NCBI GenBank assembly: GCA_016789745.1
Contig: JAEUQF010000325.1
Coordinates: forward strand, 1 to 41,673
Direction of reading: 5' to 3'
Source of the DNA: Bryobacterales bacterium
GTDB lineage: Bacteria > Acidobacteriota > Terriglobia > Bryobacterales > Bryobacteraceae
DNA length: 41,673 bases
Positions 23,870 through 32,225 of this stretch are shown here, one piece after another; position 1 is the stretch's first letter, and each line of letters begins with the position of its first letter. A program made the translations under genes and the position numbers. The notes beneath the pieces were generated by a model, which had not been told where the DNA came from, made no database searches, and was given only the letters and a program-made list of their open reading frames with translations.

Positions 23870-25882
23870 GTGCAACTGGCCGTTGGCTTCGCCTTCGTCT
23901 TCACGCTTGCCGCGCAGACGGCTGATCCGTTCCTTGACTGGATGAACCGCCAGGCGCAGCAGCAGTTGGATGCGCGCGACCGTGTCATCGCCGCCATTCG
24001 CACCAAGGCCGATGCGGTGCAGCGTCAGGCTGCGGTGCGCGCGAAGCTGCTGGCGTTGCTTGGCGGCCTTCCGGACTACCAGGGGCCCTTGCGCGCCCGC
24101 CAGACCGGCGTGCTTCGCACCGAAACGCACACCATCGAGAAGATCATTTTCGAAAGCCTTCCTGGCATTCACATCACGGCGAATGTCTATCGGCCGAATG
24201 CCCCGGGCCGCTATCCTGGCGTGCTGGTCCCGGCCGGTCATACGCAGGAAGGCAAGCCCGAAGTGCAGATCGTGGCTGCGAACCTGGCAGCGAAGGGCTT
24301 TGTCGCCTTAGCCTACGATCCCATCGGGCAGGGCGAGCGCGAACAGCACTACCTCCCGCAACTCGGCCGCACCCTCTCCGGTGGCGGCGGCAATGAACAC
24401 CTGGAACTCGGCGCCCGCAGCATCCTCATTGGCCAGAGCGTGGCGCGCTACTTTATCCACGACGCCCGGCGCGCGGTGGATTATCTGGTCAGCCGCCCCG
24501 ATGTCGACCCGGATCGCCTCGGCGTCACCGGTTGCTCCGGCGGCGGTGCCATCACCACTTACGTCGGCGTGTTCGACCCGCGGATGAAAGCCGCTGCACC
24601 GGGCTGCTTCATCAACTCGTTCCGCACGCTGTTCACCGGTCCCACCGCCGATTCGGAGATGAGCTTCCCGCAGTTTCTGGCGAATGGTCTGGATATCGCC
24701 GACTTCTTCGAAGCCGCGGCTCCGTTGCCGTGGCTCATGATGGCCACCACGGAGGATTACTTCGGCCCCGAGGGCACCCGCTCCGTCTATGAAGAGGCCC
24801 GCCGCTTCTACCAGGTTTACGGGGCCGCCGATCGCATCGGCTTCTTTGTCGGCAAGGGCCCGCACGGCACGCCGAAAGACTCCCGCGAACAAATCTATGC
24901 GTTTCTGATTCGCTGGCTGAAGGGCGGCAAAGGCGACTCTACGGACATCCCGGTCAGGCTCTACAGCAATCTGGAACTGCTGGTGACGCCCTCAGGCACC
25001 GTCGACACCGAACTTGGCAGCCGCAAGTTCTACCAGGTGATCGCCGGCGAATTTCGCGCCCGCCGTGAGCCGCGCGGTGTCGCCGCGCTCGTCTCGCACT
25101 TGCGTGCGCTCGGCATCCCCTCCTCTGGCCAGGCCCCGTCCGTGACTGTGGCTTCCCGGAACCAGGCGGACGGCCATCAACTCGAAGAACTCCGCTACGA
25201 AAGCGAGCCCGGCGTTCCCGTTACCGCGCGCCTCTATCTGCCCCCGGGCACCGGCCGCAAGCCCGCGGTAGTTATGTTCGAGGAGAAGCGCATTCCCGTT
25301 CCCTTATACGTGCAGCGAAGCCAGTCCACCCAGGCGATAGCCGAAGCCATGGTGCGAGCCGGGCATGTCGTTCTCGAACTCAATCCGCGCGATTCGCCCG
25401 ATGCCTACGAAGGCCGGCCCTTCCTCGGTAACTGGGTCACCAACGAACGCGCCGACCTCATCGGCCGCAATCTGCCCGCTATGCGTGCCCACGATCTGCT
25501 GGTGGCGATTGACCTACTGGAGAGCCGGCCCGACGTCGATCCCCGCAACATCCGCGGCTATGCTAGAGGTGTCAAGGGCATCTGGCTGCTGCTTGCCGCC
25601 GCTGTCGATCCGCGTCTGAAAGGCCTCTGGCTGGACCGCACCCCGCATAGCTTCCAATCGGGCCTGGATGCGCCACTGACACATTTTCTCTTCGAAGCCC
25701 TGATCCCCAGTTTCGCCCGCCATTGGGAGATCGCCGATCTGGTGACCGCCGCCACCCCGCGCCCAATACTCTGGACCGACCCCGCCAACTGGATGAATCG
25801 CATTGTGCCGCTGCAGGGTCCATACCGCTATCGCGTCGTCGGAGAGAGCGACGCTCCCTTCCTCGACGCGTTTTTGCGATAG
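23870..25882 (+). CDS. Secreted double-domain alpha/beta-hydrolase (acetyl xylan esterase-like)
   Basis: A 670-residue protein from a GTG start, with a signal peptide (AVGFAFVFTLAAQT). The first hydrolase domain (about 90-370) has the nucleophile box GVTGCSGGGA, a G-x-S-x-G motif, and resembles acetyl xylan/cephalosporin esterases of the AXE1/DLH group (GYDPIGQGERE-like segment YDPIGQGEREQH). A second weaker copy (about 430-670) retains the fold (RAHDLLVAIDLLESRPDVDP) but its serine box is RGYARGVKG, lacking the catalytic Ser. It probably removes acetyl groups from plant polysaccharides. Such two-domain, half-dead esterases are common in Solibacteres. Confidence 0.85.
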   Translation: MQLAVGFAFVFTLAAQTADPFLDWMNRQAQQQLDARDRVIAAIRTKADAVQRQAAVRAKLLALLGGLPDYQGPLRARQTGVLRTETHTIEKIIFESLPGIHITANVYRPNAPGRYPGVLVPAGHTQEGKPEVQIVAANLAAKGFVALAYDPIGQGEREQHYLPQLGRTLSGGGGNEHLELGARSILIGQSVARYFIHDARRAVDYLVSRPDVDPDRLGVTGCSGGGAITTYVGVFDPRMKAAAPGCFINSFRTLFTGPTADSEMSFPQFLANGLDIADFFEAAAPLPWLMMATTEDYFGPEGTRSVYEEARRFYQVYGAADRIGFFVGKGPHGTPKDSREQIYAFLIRWLKGGKGDSTDIPVRLYSNLELLVTPSGTVDTELGSRKFYQVIAGEFRARREPRGVAALVSHLRALGIPSSGQAPSVTVASRNQADGHQLEELRYESEPGVPVTARLYLPPGTGRKPAVVMFEEKRIPVPLYVQRSQSTQAIAEAMVRAGHVVLELNPRDSPDAYEGRPFLGNWVTNERADLIGRNLPAMRAHDLLVAIDLLESRPDVDPRNIRGYARGVKGIWLLLAAAVDPRLKGLWLDRTPHSFQSGLDAPLTHFLFEALIPSFARHWEIADLVTAATPRPILWTDPANWMNRIVPLQGPYRYRVVGESDAPFLDAFLR

Positions 25883-25924
25883 TGCAATTGTGCGTTTCCG
25901 CCCGCGTCCGGAACGGAGACTGCT

Positions 25925-27194
25925 ATGTTTACCCTGGCCCTTTTTCTCACCCTTCCGGTTGCCGCCGCAAACTACGATCTTCTCCGGGTCAATGCCGACG
26001 GCTCCGAACTCTACTTCCGGTCCAACTTCTGGCTGAAGAGTGCGCCCGCGGAATCCAGTCGCGCGTACGTCTGGTCAGCCGCCGAGGGGCTGCGCGGAGT
26101 GCCAGAGCCCCTTGGAACCGCTCTTCCGCCAGCCGGTGTCGAGACCAGCGAGGACGGCACCGTAACCGCCGAACTCGAACCGCGCCAACCACCCATCTGC
26201 CTCTCCGGCGGTTCGCAGCTTCCGGACTTCACCCTGATACGCGGAATCCACGGCGGTGTCGTCCGCCTGCGCGGCATCGTGCGGTTGAGCCCGAACGGCC
26301 GTTTCGCCCTGCTGTCTCCGAGTTCCTATCGTGCCTGCCAGATCCCAACACCATCGGTGCCGCTAACGGGCGACATCAAACTCATCAACCTGGCCACCCG
26401 CGAGGAACAACTTCTAACCGCCGATGCGCTTCCCATCCGCACCGCCCAAGGCAACGTGGTTGCCAATAACGGTACCGCAGTGTTCTCCAGGCAGGGGATG
26501 TTCAGTGCACCCGACCGCGATCTGATCGTCGCGGCGTGGAACAAGCCCCTGCAGACCATTGCCTTTGAATCAGCCAGCGGCGGCAACATCGATTTACCCG
26601 GAGACTTCGTCACCTACCGCCGCGACGGGGAACCTCGCGGCTGGCATCTGGCCGACGGGTGGGATACCTCCTTCGGGCCGAATGTTTGGGCCGCTACCGC
26701 CGATCTAGCGCTGGTTCATCTCCGCAACCGAAACCGGACTCCGCATTCTCGATCGCTACAACGGAAAGGTCCGTTCGCTATCCATTGACCCAAAGCTGTT
26801 CCATCCGGCGGCCTTCTCCGCCGATGGTTCCACGCTGTTCTACGAAACCGCAGCGGGTATCATCCGCCATGAACTGGACGCCGGCGTCGCATTCCCGGTG
26901 GTAGTGTCTTCTGTCGGGCAACTGCCGTTGCCGCCCCGGATCGCCGTGGGGCAGGCGTATCCCATCACGCATCCGCTTCACGCAGGCATACACGCCGAAG
27001 ACTGGCGTGTTCGACTGGTTCTCGAAGGTGGTGGTGTTCTGCTCCTCGAAACATCGCGTAAGGAGGATGCGCTCTGGTTCACCGTCCCCAAGGACGCAAT
27101 GCCTGGCCTCATCACTGTGGAACTGACAGGCTCGGAATCGCTGTCGGTGTTCGCTCCCATCCTCGGACCCGATGCCGTGGAACTCGTGCCCTAA
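25925..27194 (+). pseudogene. Secreted propeller-like protein split by a frameshift near 26,725
   Basis: The first part (from the ATG at 25925) has a signal peptide and propeller-type repeats (LSPNGRFALLSP, GDIKLINLATREEQLL) and reads well to about 26,720, then continues as low-quality sequence to a stop at 26788. From about 26,709 another frame is open and continues the same protein style (TETGLRILDRYNGKVRSL, FSADGSTLFYETAAG) to the stop at 27194, including a terminal IPT-like stretch. The shift corresponds to one extra base in the 26,709-26,730 region. Together they form one protein of about 420 residues. It may be a sequencing or assembly error, a true frameshift, or a recoding site. Function unknown. 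The TAA overlaps the convergent stop by 4 nt. Confidence 0.75.
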
Positions 27195-27796
27195 CGTCGC
27201 CCCAGCCACCGCATGGCTAGTCCTGGCACCACCACCGCACCCGCAAACGCCAGCAGGAAGCTCTGCGTGTGCAGCGCATAGGCGCCGATCACTGCGTATA
27301 CGGCGGAGATGCCCAGGTTGGCCAGCGCGCACACCGTGAAGAATCGCCCGAACGGGCGCGCCAACATGCCCGCGACAACCACGCTCGCCTCGGCCAGCAT
27401 CGGCACCGCCCGCGACGTCGCCAGCACCCAATCGCTAGCTCTCGCAAAGCGTGCTTCATCTTCTTGCGACACACTCCGCTTTACCCATGTACTGGCGAAC
27501 CGGCCCAACCCATACCCGATCACACAGGCCGCCGTCATCCCCAGCCAACTGGCCGCCAGCCCTCGCCAGAACCCCAGCAAATACCCGCTGCTGGTGCTGA
27601 TGAGGCTGGAGGGAATGGGTAATACAACGTCGGCGCCCAGCAGCGCCACCACTGCCGCCGCAATCCATATCCGCGGGCGCCCTTCGTCCAACAGGTGTTC
27701 CGTAAGGGCTGCAAACCGGCTCTCCCACAGCGCGAACGGAATCAGGATCAGCACAGACAGGCCGATCGTGATCCAGAACAGCCGTGAGAGTCGCAC
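27191..27796 (-). CDS. VTT (DedA-like) membrane protein
   Basis: A 201-residue membrane protein with about five hydrophobic segments. The segment PIPSSLISTSSGYLLGFWRG (about 62-81) matches the re-entrant loop of SNARE-associated/VTT proteins, and GYGLGRF plus R-containing ATSRAVPMLAEA match the second conserved part. The family (DedA, TMEM41B) scrambles or flips phospholipids or undecaprenyl phosphate. GTG start 1 nt after the fabI stop, so in an operon with it. Confidence 0.85.
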   Translation of the reverse strand: MRLSRLFWITIGLSVLILIPFALWESRFAALTEHLLDEGRPRIWIAAAVVALLGADVVLPIPSSLISTSSGYLLGFWRGLAASWLGMTAACVIGYGLGRFASTWVKRSVSQEDEARFARASDWVLATSRAVPMLAEASVVVAGMLARPFGRFFTVCALANLGISAVYAVIGAYALHTQSFLLAFAGAVVVPGLAMRWLGRR

Positions 27797-27797
27797 G

Positions 27798-28571
27798 TTA
27801 CTGCATGCCCATGATCTGGTAGCCGGCGTCGACGTAAATCACGTTTCCCGTCACGCCGCGTCCCAGGTTGCTGCCCAGGAATACCGCCGTGTCCGCCACC
27901 TCCGCCGGATCGGTTGTCCGCTTCAATGGAGATCGCTCCGCCACGCCTCCCAGCAACTTCGAAAAGTCTTTGATGCCGCGCGCAGCCGCCGTCTTAATCG
28001 CGCCGGCCGAGATTGCGTTGACACGAATGTTCGCCGGACCAAGATCCGACGCGAGATACCTCACCGAAGCCTCCAGCGCAGCCTTCGCTACACCCATTAC
28101 GTTGTAGTTCGGCACCACGCGCACCGCGCCCAGATAGCTCAGGGTGAGAATAGATCCGCCGTTTGGCATCAACGGCGCACACATCCGCGATAGCGCGACC
28201 AACGAGTACGCACTGACCTCCTGCGCCAGCAGATAGCCCTCCCGCGTGGTCTCCACATACGGGCGCGACAGGTCCTCGGGTTTCGCGAATGCAATGCTGT
28301 GCACCACAATGTCCAGCGTCGTTTCGCTGGCCTTCAGCGTCTCCGCCAAGCCATCCAATTCCGCCTGTTTGGTCACGTCGCACATCAGGATCTTCGATGC
28401 GCCCAGTTCCGTCCCCAGTTCCTCCACGGTCGCCTTCTGGCGCTCCGCCTGGTACGTCAGGATCAGATTCGCACCCTCGCGCACGAACGCCGAACTGATG
28501 GCATACGCAATGCTCCAGCGATTGGCCACACCCATCACCAGAGCGGTTTTTCCTTCGAGTAACTTCGACAT
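27798..28571 (-). CDS. fabI: Enoyl-ACP reductase (NADH)
   Basis: A 257-residue SDR enzyme of normal FabI length. LVMGVANRWSIAYAIS is the FabI-type NAD-binding loop, HSIAFA follows, and the active-site pair YNVMGVAK (Tyr-x6-Lys) with the preceding SYLGAVR is characteristic. It reduces trans-2-enoyl-ACP in the last step of fatty acid elongation and is the triclosan target. It lies 18 nt after the TIM-barrel epimerase gene and 1 nt before the VTT gene. Confidence 0.95.
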   Translation of the reverse strand: MSKLLEGKTALVMGVANRWSIAYAISSAFVREGANLILTYQAERQKATVEELGTELGASKILMCDVTKQAELDGLAETLKASETTLDIVVHSIAFAKPEDLSRPYVETTREGYLLAQEVSAYSLVALSRMCAPLMPNGGSILTLSYLGAVRVVPNYNVMGVAKAALEASVRYLASDLGPANIRVNAISAGAIKTAAARGIKDFSKLLGGVAERSPLKRTTDPAEVADTAVFLGSNLGRGVTGNVIYVDAGYQIMGMQ

Positions 28572-28589
28572 GAACCCGTTATTTTAGCG

Positions 28590-29426
28590 TCACCCCTGCC
28601 ACTGCTGCTTCAGGAAGCGTAGTCCGTCGAACGCAATCGCTTCCGGCGTCGGCGCCAGGTCGCGCCAGATGGCCGCCGCCGCGCTGATCTCCTTGATGTT
28701 GAAGCCGAAGCTTTCAATGGTCAGCCAGCCGTCGTACTTCACATCGCGCAGAGCCCCGAACACATCGTCCCACTCCACATGCCCGCTGCCCGGCGTGCCG
28801 CGATCGTTCTCACACGTGTGGACATGCTTCAAATGCCGTCCTGCGATGCGATACGCCTCCGCGACATCTTTCTCTTCGATATTCGAATGGAAGGTGTCGA
28901 TCAGCAGCCCCACCCGCGGATGCCCGATCGCCTCGCACAATTTCACGCCATCCGCTGCCGTATTTAGGAAGTAGGTCTCAAAGCGGTTCAACGGCTCAAT
29001 GCCGATCTCCAGCCCGTACTCGTCCAACACCGGCGTGATCTGCTGATACGACTCCAGCAGCCAGTTCCACTCCTCCGCCGTGCGCCGCCGTCCCGGCAAG
29101 TACCCCACCGGCGAGTGGATCGGCCCGGCAATCATCTTCGCGCCGATCTCCGCACTCACTGCCAGCGTCTGCTTGACGTGATCCACCGCCTGCCGGCGTC
29201 TGCCCGCATCGCTGTCCGCCAAGCTGATCGGCACAACCGAGCAGATGGTTGCCCCCAGTCCGTGCTCCGCCAGCGCCTTGCCGATCTTCGCCGCCGGATA
29301 GCCGTCGGGGCCGAACAGCGGGAGTTCCACTCCGTCGAATCCGGCTTCCTTGATCGGCGCGAAAAGAGGAATGTGCTCCTCTGTAACGTTCGCCGTCCAG
29401 ATCATCATGTTTACGCCAAAACGCAT
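28590..29426 (-). CDS. Sugar epimerase/isomerase, D-tagatose/psicose 3-epimerase-like TIM barrel
   Basis: A 278-residue cytosolic barrel: MRFGVNMMIWT, EAGFDGVELPLFG, GIEPLNRFETYFLNT (metal Glu), VGLLIDTFHSNIEE (Asp, His), HLKHVHTCENDRGTPGSGHVEWDDVF (His, Asp/Arg) and LTIESFGF (Glu). This ordered set matches ketose 3-epimerases. AGGAG is five bases before the ATG at 29426. First gene of an operon with fabI and the VTT protein, which has no obvious functional link. The gap 29427-29589 to the SDR gene contains a small CCCC/GGGG hairpin (about 29536-29554) and divergent promoters that cannot be assigned. Confidence 0.85.
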   Translation of the reverse strand: MRFGVNMMIWTANVTEEHIPLFAPIKEAGFDGVELPLFGPDGYPAAKIGKALAEHGLGATICSVVPISLADSDAGRRRQAVDHVKQTLAVSAEIGAKMIAGPIHSPVGYLPGRRRTAEEWNWLLESYQQITPVLDEYGLEIGIEPLNRFETYFLNTAADGVKLCEAIGHPRVGLLIDTFHSNIEEKDVAEAYRIAGRHLKHVHTCENDRGTPGSGHVEWDDVFGALRDVKYDGWLTIESFGFNIKEISAAAAIWRDLAPTPEAIAFDGLRFLKQQWQG

Positions 29427-29589
29427 GCGGGTCTCCTCACTCTACCGAGAGGCATTATAACCATCCGTCACCCTCGGCGGCCATTTCCTCACCACCTCTC
29501 TGTTACACTCGGGCGGTAGCGGCCCCCCGTATGCCCCGCTCGTGGGGAATTGGCGAAGCCGAACCCCTTCCCAAAGCATCGGAGACTAC

Positions 29590-30393
29590 ATGGAGCAGAA
29601 ACTCAAACGGCAGCGCGCCCTGGTTACCGGAGCCTCCAGCGGCATCGGCAAAGCGATCGCCCTCGAACTCGGCCGCGCCGGCGCCGACGTCCTGGTGAAC
29701 TACTTGCGTGGAGACGATGAGGCGGAAGCCGTGGCCGCGGCTATTCGCGGGTCCGGTAGCCGTGCCATCGCTCACCAAACCGACGTCTCGCAGGAAGACC
29801 AAGTCATTGGCATGTTCCAGCGCATGACCGCGGAGTGGGGCGGCATCGACATCCTCGTCAACAACGCCGGATTACAGAAGGACGCCCCCTTTGACGAGAT
29901 GACCCTTCCGCAATGGAACACCGTGATTAACGTCAACCTCACCGGCCAGTTCCTCTGTGCCCGTGAGGCCGTGCGCGCCTTTAAACGCCAGGGCAAGCGT
30001 CTGGAAGTCAGCCGCGCGCTGGGCAAGATCATCTGCATCAGTTCCGTACATGAAGTGATTCCCTGGGCAGGCCACGTGAACTACGCCGCATCGAAGGGCG
30101 GCGTGATGCTGCTGATGAAGAGCCTGGCACAGGAAGTAGCGTCACTCCACATCCGCGTCAACAGCATCTGCCCGGGCGCGATCCGTACCCCCATCAATGG
30201 CGATGCCTGGCAGACTCCAGGGGCGCTGCAAAGCCTGATGTCGCTCATCCCCTACAAACGCATCGGCGAACCCGAGGACATCGCCAAAACCGCCATCTGG
30301 CTGGCCAGTGACGATTCCGACTACGTCACCGGTGCCAGCATCTTCGTCGATGGCGGCATGCTGCTGTACCCCGGCTTCGAAGACAACGGCTGA
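29590..30393 (+). CDS. Short-chain dehydrogenase, glucose 1-dehydrogenase-like
   Basis: A 267-residue SDR from the ATG at 29590 (MEQKLKRQRALVTG); the preceding frame adds residues with no support. NAD(P) motif TGASSGIGKAIALELG, NNAG, the catalytic Ser in CISSVHEVIPW and Tyr-x3-Lys in NYAASKGG. The C-terminal SDDSDYVTGASIFVDGGM is typical. The sequence is close to bacterial glucose 1-dehydrogenases, but substrate is not settled by motif. The GGAG box lies 5 nt upstream. Confidence 0.88.
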   Translation: MEQKLKRQRALVTGASSGIGKAIALELGRAGADVLVNYLRGDDEAEAVAAAIRGSGSRAIAHQTDVSQEDQVIGMFQRMTAEWGGIDILVNNAGLQKDAPFDEMTLPQWNTVINVNLTGQFLCAREAVRAFKRQGKRLEVSRALGKIICISSVHEVIPWAGHVNYAASKGGVMLLMKSLAQEVASLHIRVNSICPGAIRTPINGDAWQTPGALQSLMSLIPYKRIGEPEDIAKTAIWLASDDSDYVTGASIFVDGGMLLYPGFEDNG

Positions 30394-30395
30394 TC

Positions 30396-30427
30396 GCCGC
30401 CCGCGAAAAGGGGCCATGCGGGCTGGC
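30396..30427 (+). terminator. Hairpin after the SDR gene
   Basis: GCCGCCCGC (30396-30404) pairs with GCGGGC-T-GGC (30418-30427) with one bulged T, 2 nt after the SDR stop. No T-run follows, so termination would be weak. The next gene has TACAAT (30432-30437) 12 nt before its ATG. Confidence 0.35.
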
Positions 30428-30449
30428 GGATTACAATAGGGGATTCCGC

Positions 30450-32222
30450 ATGGCTCGTCCTGTTGTCTCAACCCGTCCCCGCCTGGATTGGCGTGTGCTG
30501 CTGGCCCTTGTCGCCATCACGCTGATTCTCTACCTGCCCACTGCAAAGCATGGCTTCCTCTTGCTTGACGACGATTACTACGTCTGGAACAACGGCAAGG
30601 TGCTGCAGGGCCTTTCGCTCGACTCCCTCACGTGGGCCTTCAAAACTTACAACTACTTCTACTGGCAGCCACTCACCTGGATCAGCCACATGATCGACGT
30701 TGACCTTCATGGCCGCGAGGCCGGTGGTCACCACGTCACCAATGCCATCCTCCATGCGCTCAACGCCGGCCTGCTGCTGATCGTGCTTTGGAAGATGACC
30801 GGCCGCCTGTCCCTCAGTGCCATAACCGCCGCGCTGTTCGCCTGGCATCCGCTACGCATCGAATCGGTGGCCTGGGTGGCGGAACGCAAAGACCTGCTAA
30901 GTTCCACCTTCTGGATCCTGGCCATGTGGGCGTACACCAACTACGCCCGTACGCAAAGCAGAAGGGCGTACTGGTGGACGGTCGCGGCCATGCTCGGCGG
31001 CCTCGCTTCGAAGCCGACGGTTGTTACGCTGCCCTTCGCGCTGCTGCTGCTCGACTACTGGCCTTTGGCACGTAAGGAAGGCCTAGCCGCGCTCATCAAG
31101 GAGAAGGTGCCGTTCTTCCTGATCAGCTTGGTGGGCAGTGGGCTCACCTACGTTGGGCAGAGCGAAATGGGAGCGGTAGCCATGCCCGGCGACCTCCCCA
31201 TGAGCGTTCGACTGCTCAACGCGCTGGCCTCCTACGCGCACTACCTGGCCGGCACCATCCTGCCCGTCAATCTCGCGATCTTCTACCCCTACCAGAACCC
31301 TGTGCCCATGGGCTGGGTAGCGGCCGGCGCGCTGCTGTTGCTGGCGATTTCCGGCCTCGCGCTCTCCCAACGGCGCGAGCGCCCCTACCTATTCGTTGGC
31401 TGGTTCTGGTTTGTTGGCGTGCTGGTACCCACCATTGGTATCATCCAGGCCGGCCAACAGTCCTACGCCGACCGCTTTACGTATCTCCCCTCCATCGGCC
31501 TTCTTATCGCCATCGTATGGACCGGAGCGCGCTTCTTTGAATGGCGCGAGGCCGTCGTCGTACCCCTTGCTTTCGCCGCCGCCACCTGGTTCATGCTGCC
31601 CACCTGGAAGGACACCGAAACGCTCTTCAAGCACACCATGCGCGTTACGGGCTCTAACCCGGTCATTGCCGCCAACCTCGCGTACGAACTCATTGCTCAG
31701 AACCGCAACAAAGAAGCCATCACACTGCTGGAAACCGCCGCCAAGCAGAGTCCAAACTATCTGCGTGTGTGGACGAACCTCGGCACGGCGCTCGAACGCG
31801 AGGGCCGTATCGGCGAGGCCGGCGAGGCATTCGACAAGGCCCTTGCGCTACAGCCGAACTCCGGTGCCGTCCTGCTTAACGTCGGCATCGTTCGCTTCCA
31901 CAAAGGCAAGGATCAGGAAGCGCTCGACTTCTTCCAACGCTCGCTCCAACACAGTTTGAATCCTGCGGAAGCCGCGCGCGCCCATGTCATGATCGGCGCT
32001 GTGTATGGCCGGCAGAAGATGCCGAAGGCGGCCGAACCGCACTTCCGCGCCGCACTGGAAGCGGTGCCCACCGACGTCACGGCGCATCGCAACCTGGTGC
32101 AGTCGCTACTGGATCAGGGCCGGCGAAGGGAAGCCATGCGGCATTTGAGTTATGCCGTCGCGGTCACGAAGAATGACGAGACGCTGCAGCGCATGCAGTT
32201 TGAATTGAATTTGGGACGTTGA
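30450..32222 (+). CDS. Multi-pass membrane protein with C-terminal TPR repeats (TMTC-like)
   Basis: A 590-residue protein with about ten hydrophobic segments in the first 400 residues, with motifs FLLLDDDYYVWNN and HVTNAILHALNAGLL shared with bacterial relatives of TMTC O-mannosyltransferases, including an acidic DDD after the first membrane helix. The C-terminal part (about 415-580) has TPR repeats (NLGTALEREGRIGEAGEAFDKALAL, then two further copies). A role in protein or cell-wall glycosylation is inferred from the family only. The kinase gene begins 3 nt after its stop, so the two are likely co-transcribed. Confidence 0.75.
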   Translation: MARPVVSTRPRLDWRVLLALVAITLILYLPTAKHGFLLLDDDYYVWNNGKVLQGLSLDSLTWAFKTYNYFYWQPLTWISHMIDVDLHGREAGGHHVTNAILHALNAGLLLIVLWKMTGRLSLSAITAALFAWHPLRIESVAWVAERKDLLSSTFWILAMWAYTNYARTQSRRAYWWTVAAMLGGLASKPTVVTLPFALLLLDYWPLARKEGLAALIKEKVPFFLISLVGSGLTYVGQSEMGAVAMPGDLPMSVRLLNALASYAHYLAGTILPVNLAIFYPYQNPVPMGWVAAGALLLLAISGLALSQRRERPYLFVGWFWFVGVLVPTIGIIQAGQQSYADRFTYLPSIGLLIAIVWTGARFFEWREAVVVPLAFAAATWFMLPTWKDTETLFKHTMRVTGSNPVIAANLAYELIAQNRNKEAITLLETAAKQSPNYLRVWTNLGTALEREGRIGEAGEAFDKALALQPNSGAVLLNVGIVRFHKGKDQEALDFFQRSLQHSLNPAEAARAHVMIGAVYGRQKMPKAAEPHFRAALEAVPTDVTAHRNLVQSLLDQGRRREAMRHLSYAVAVTKNDETLQRMQFELNLGR

Positions 32223-32225
32223 TGC

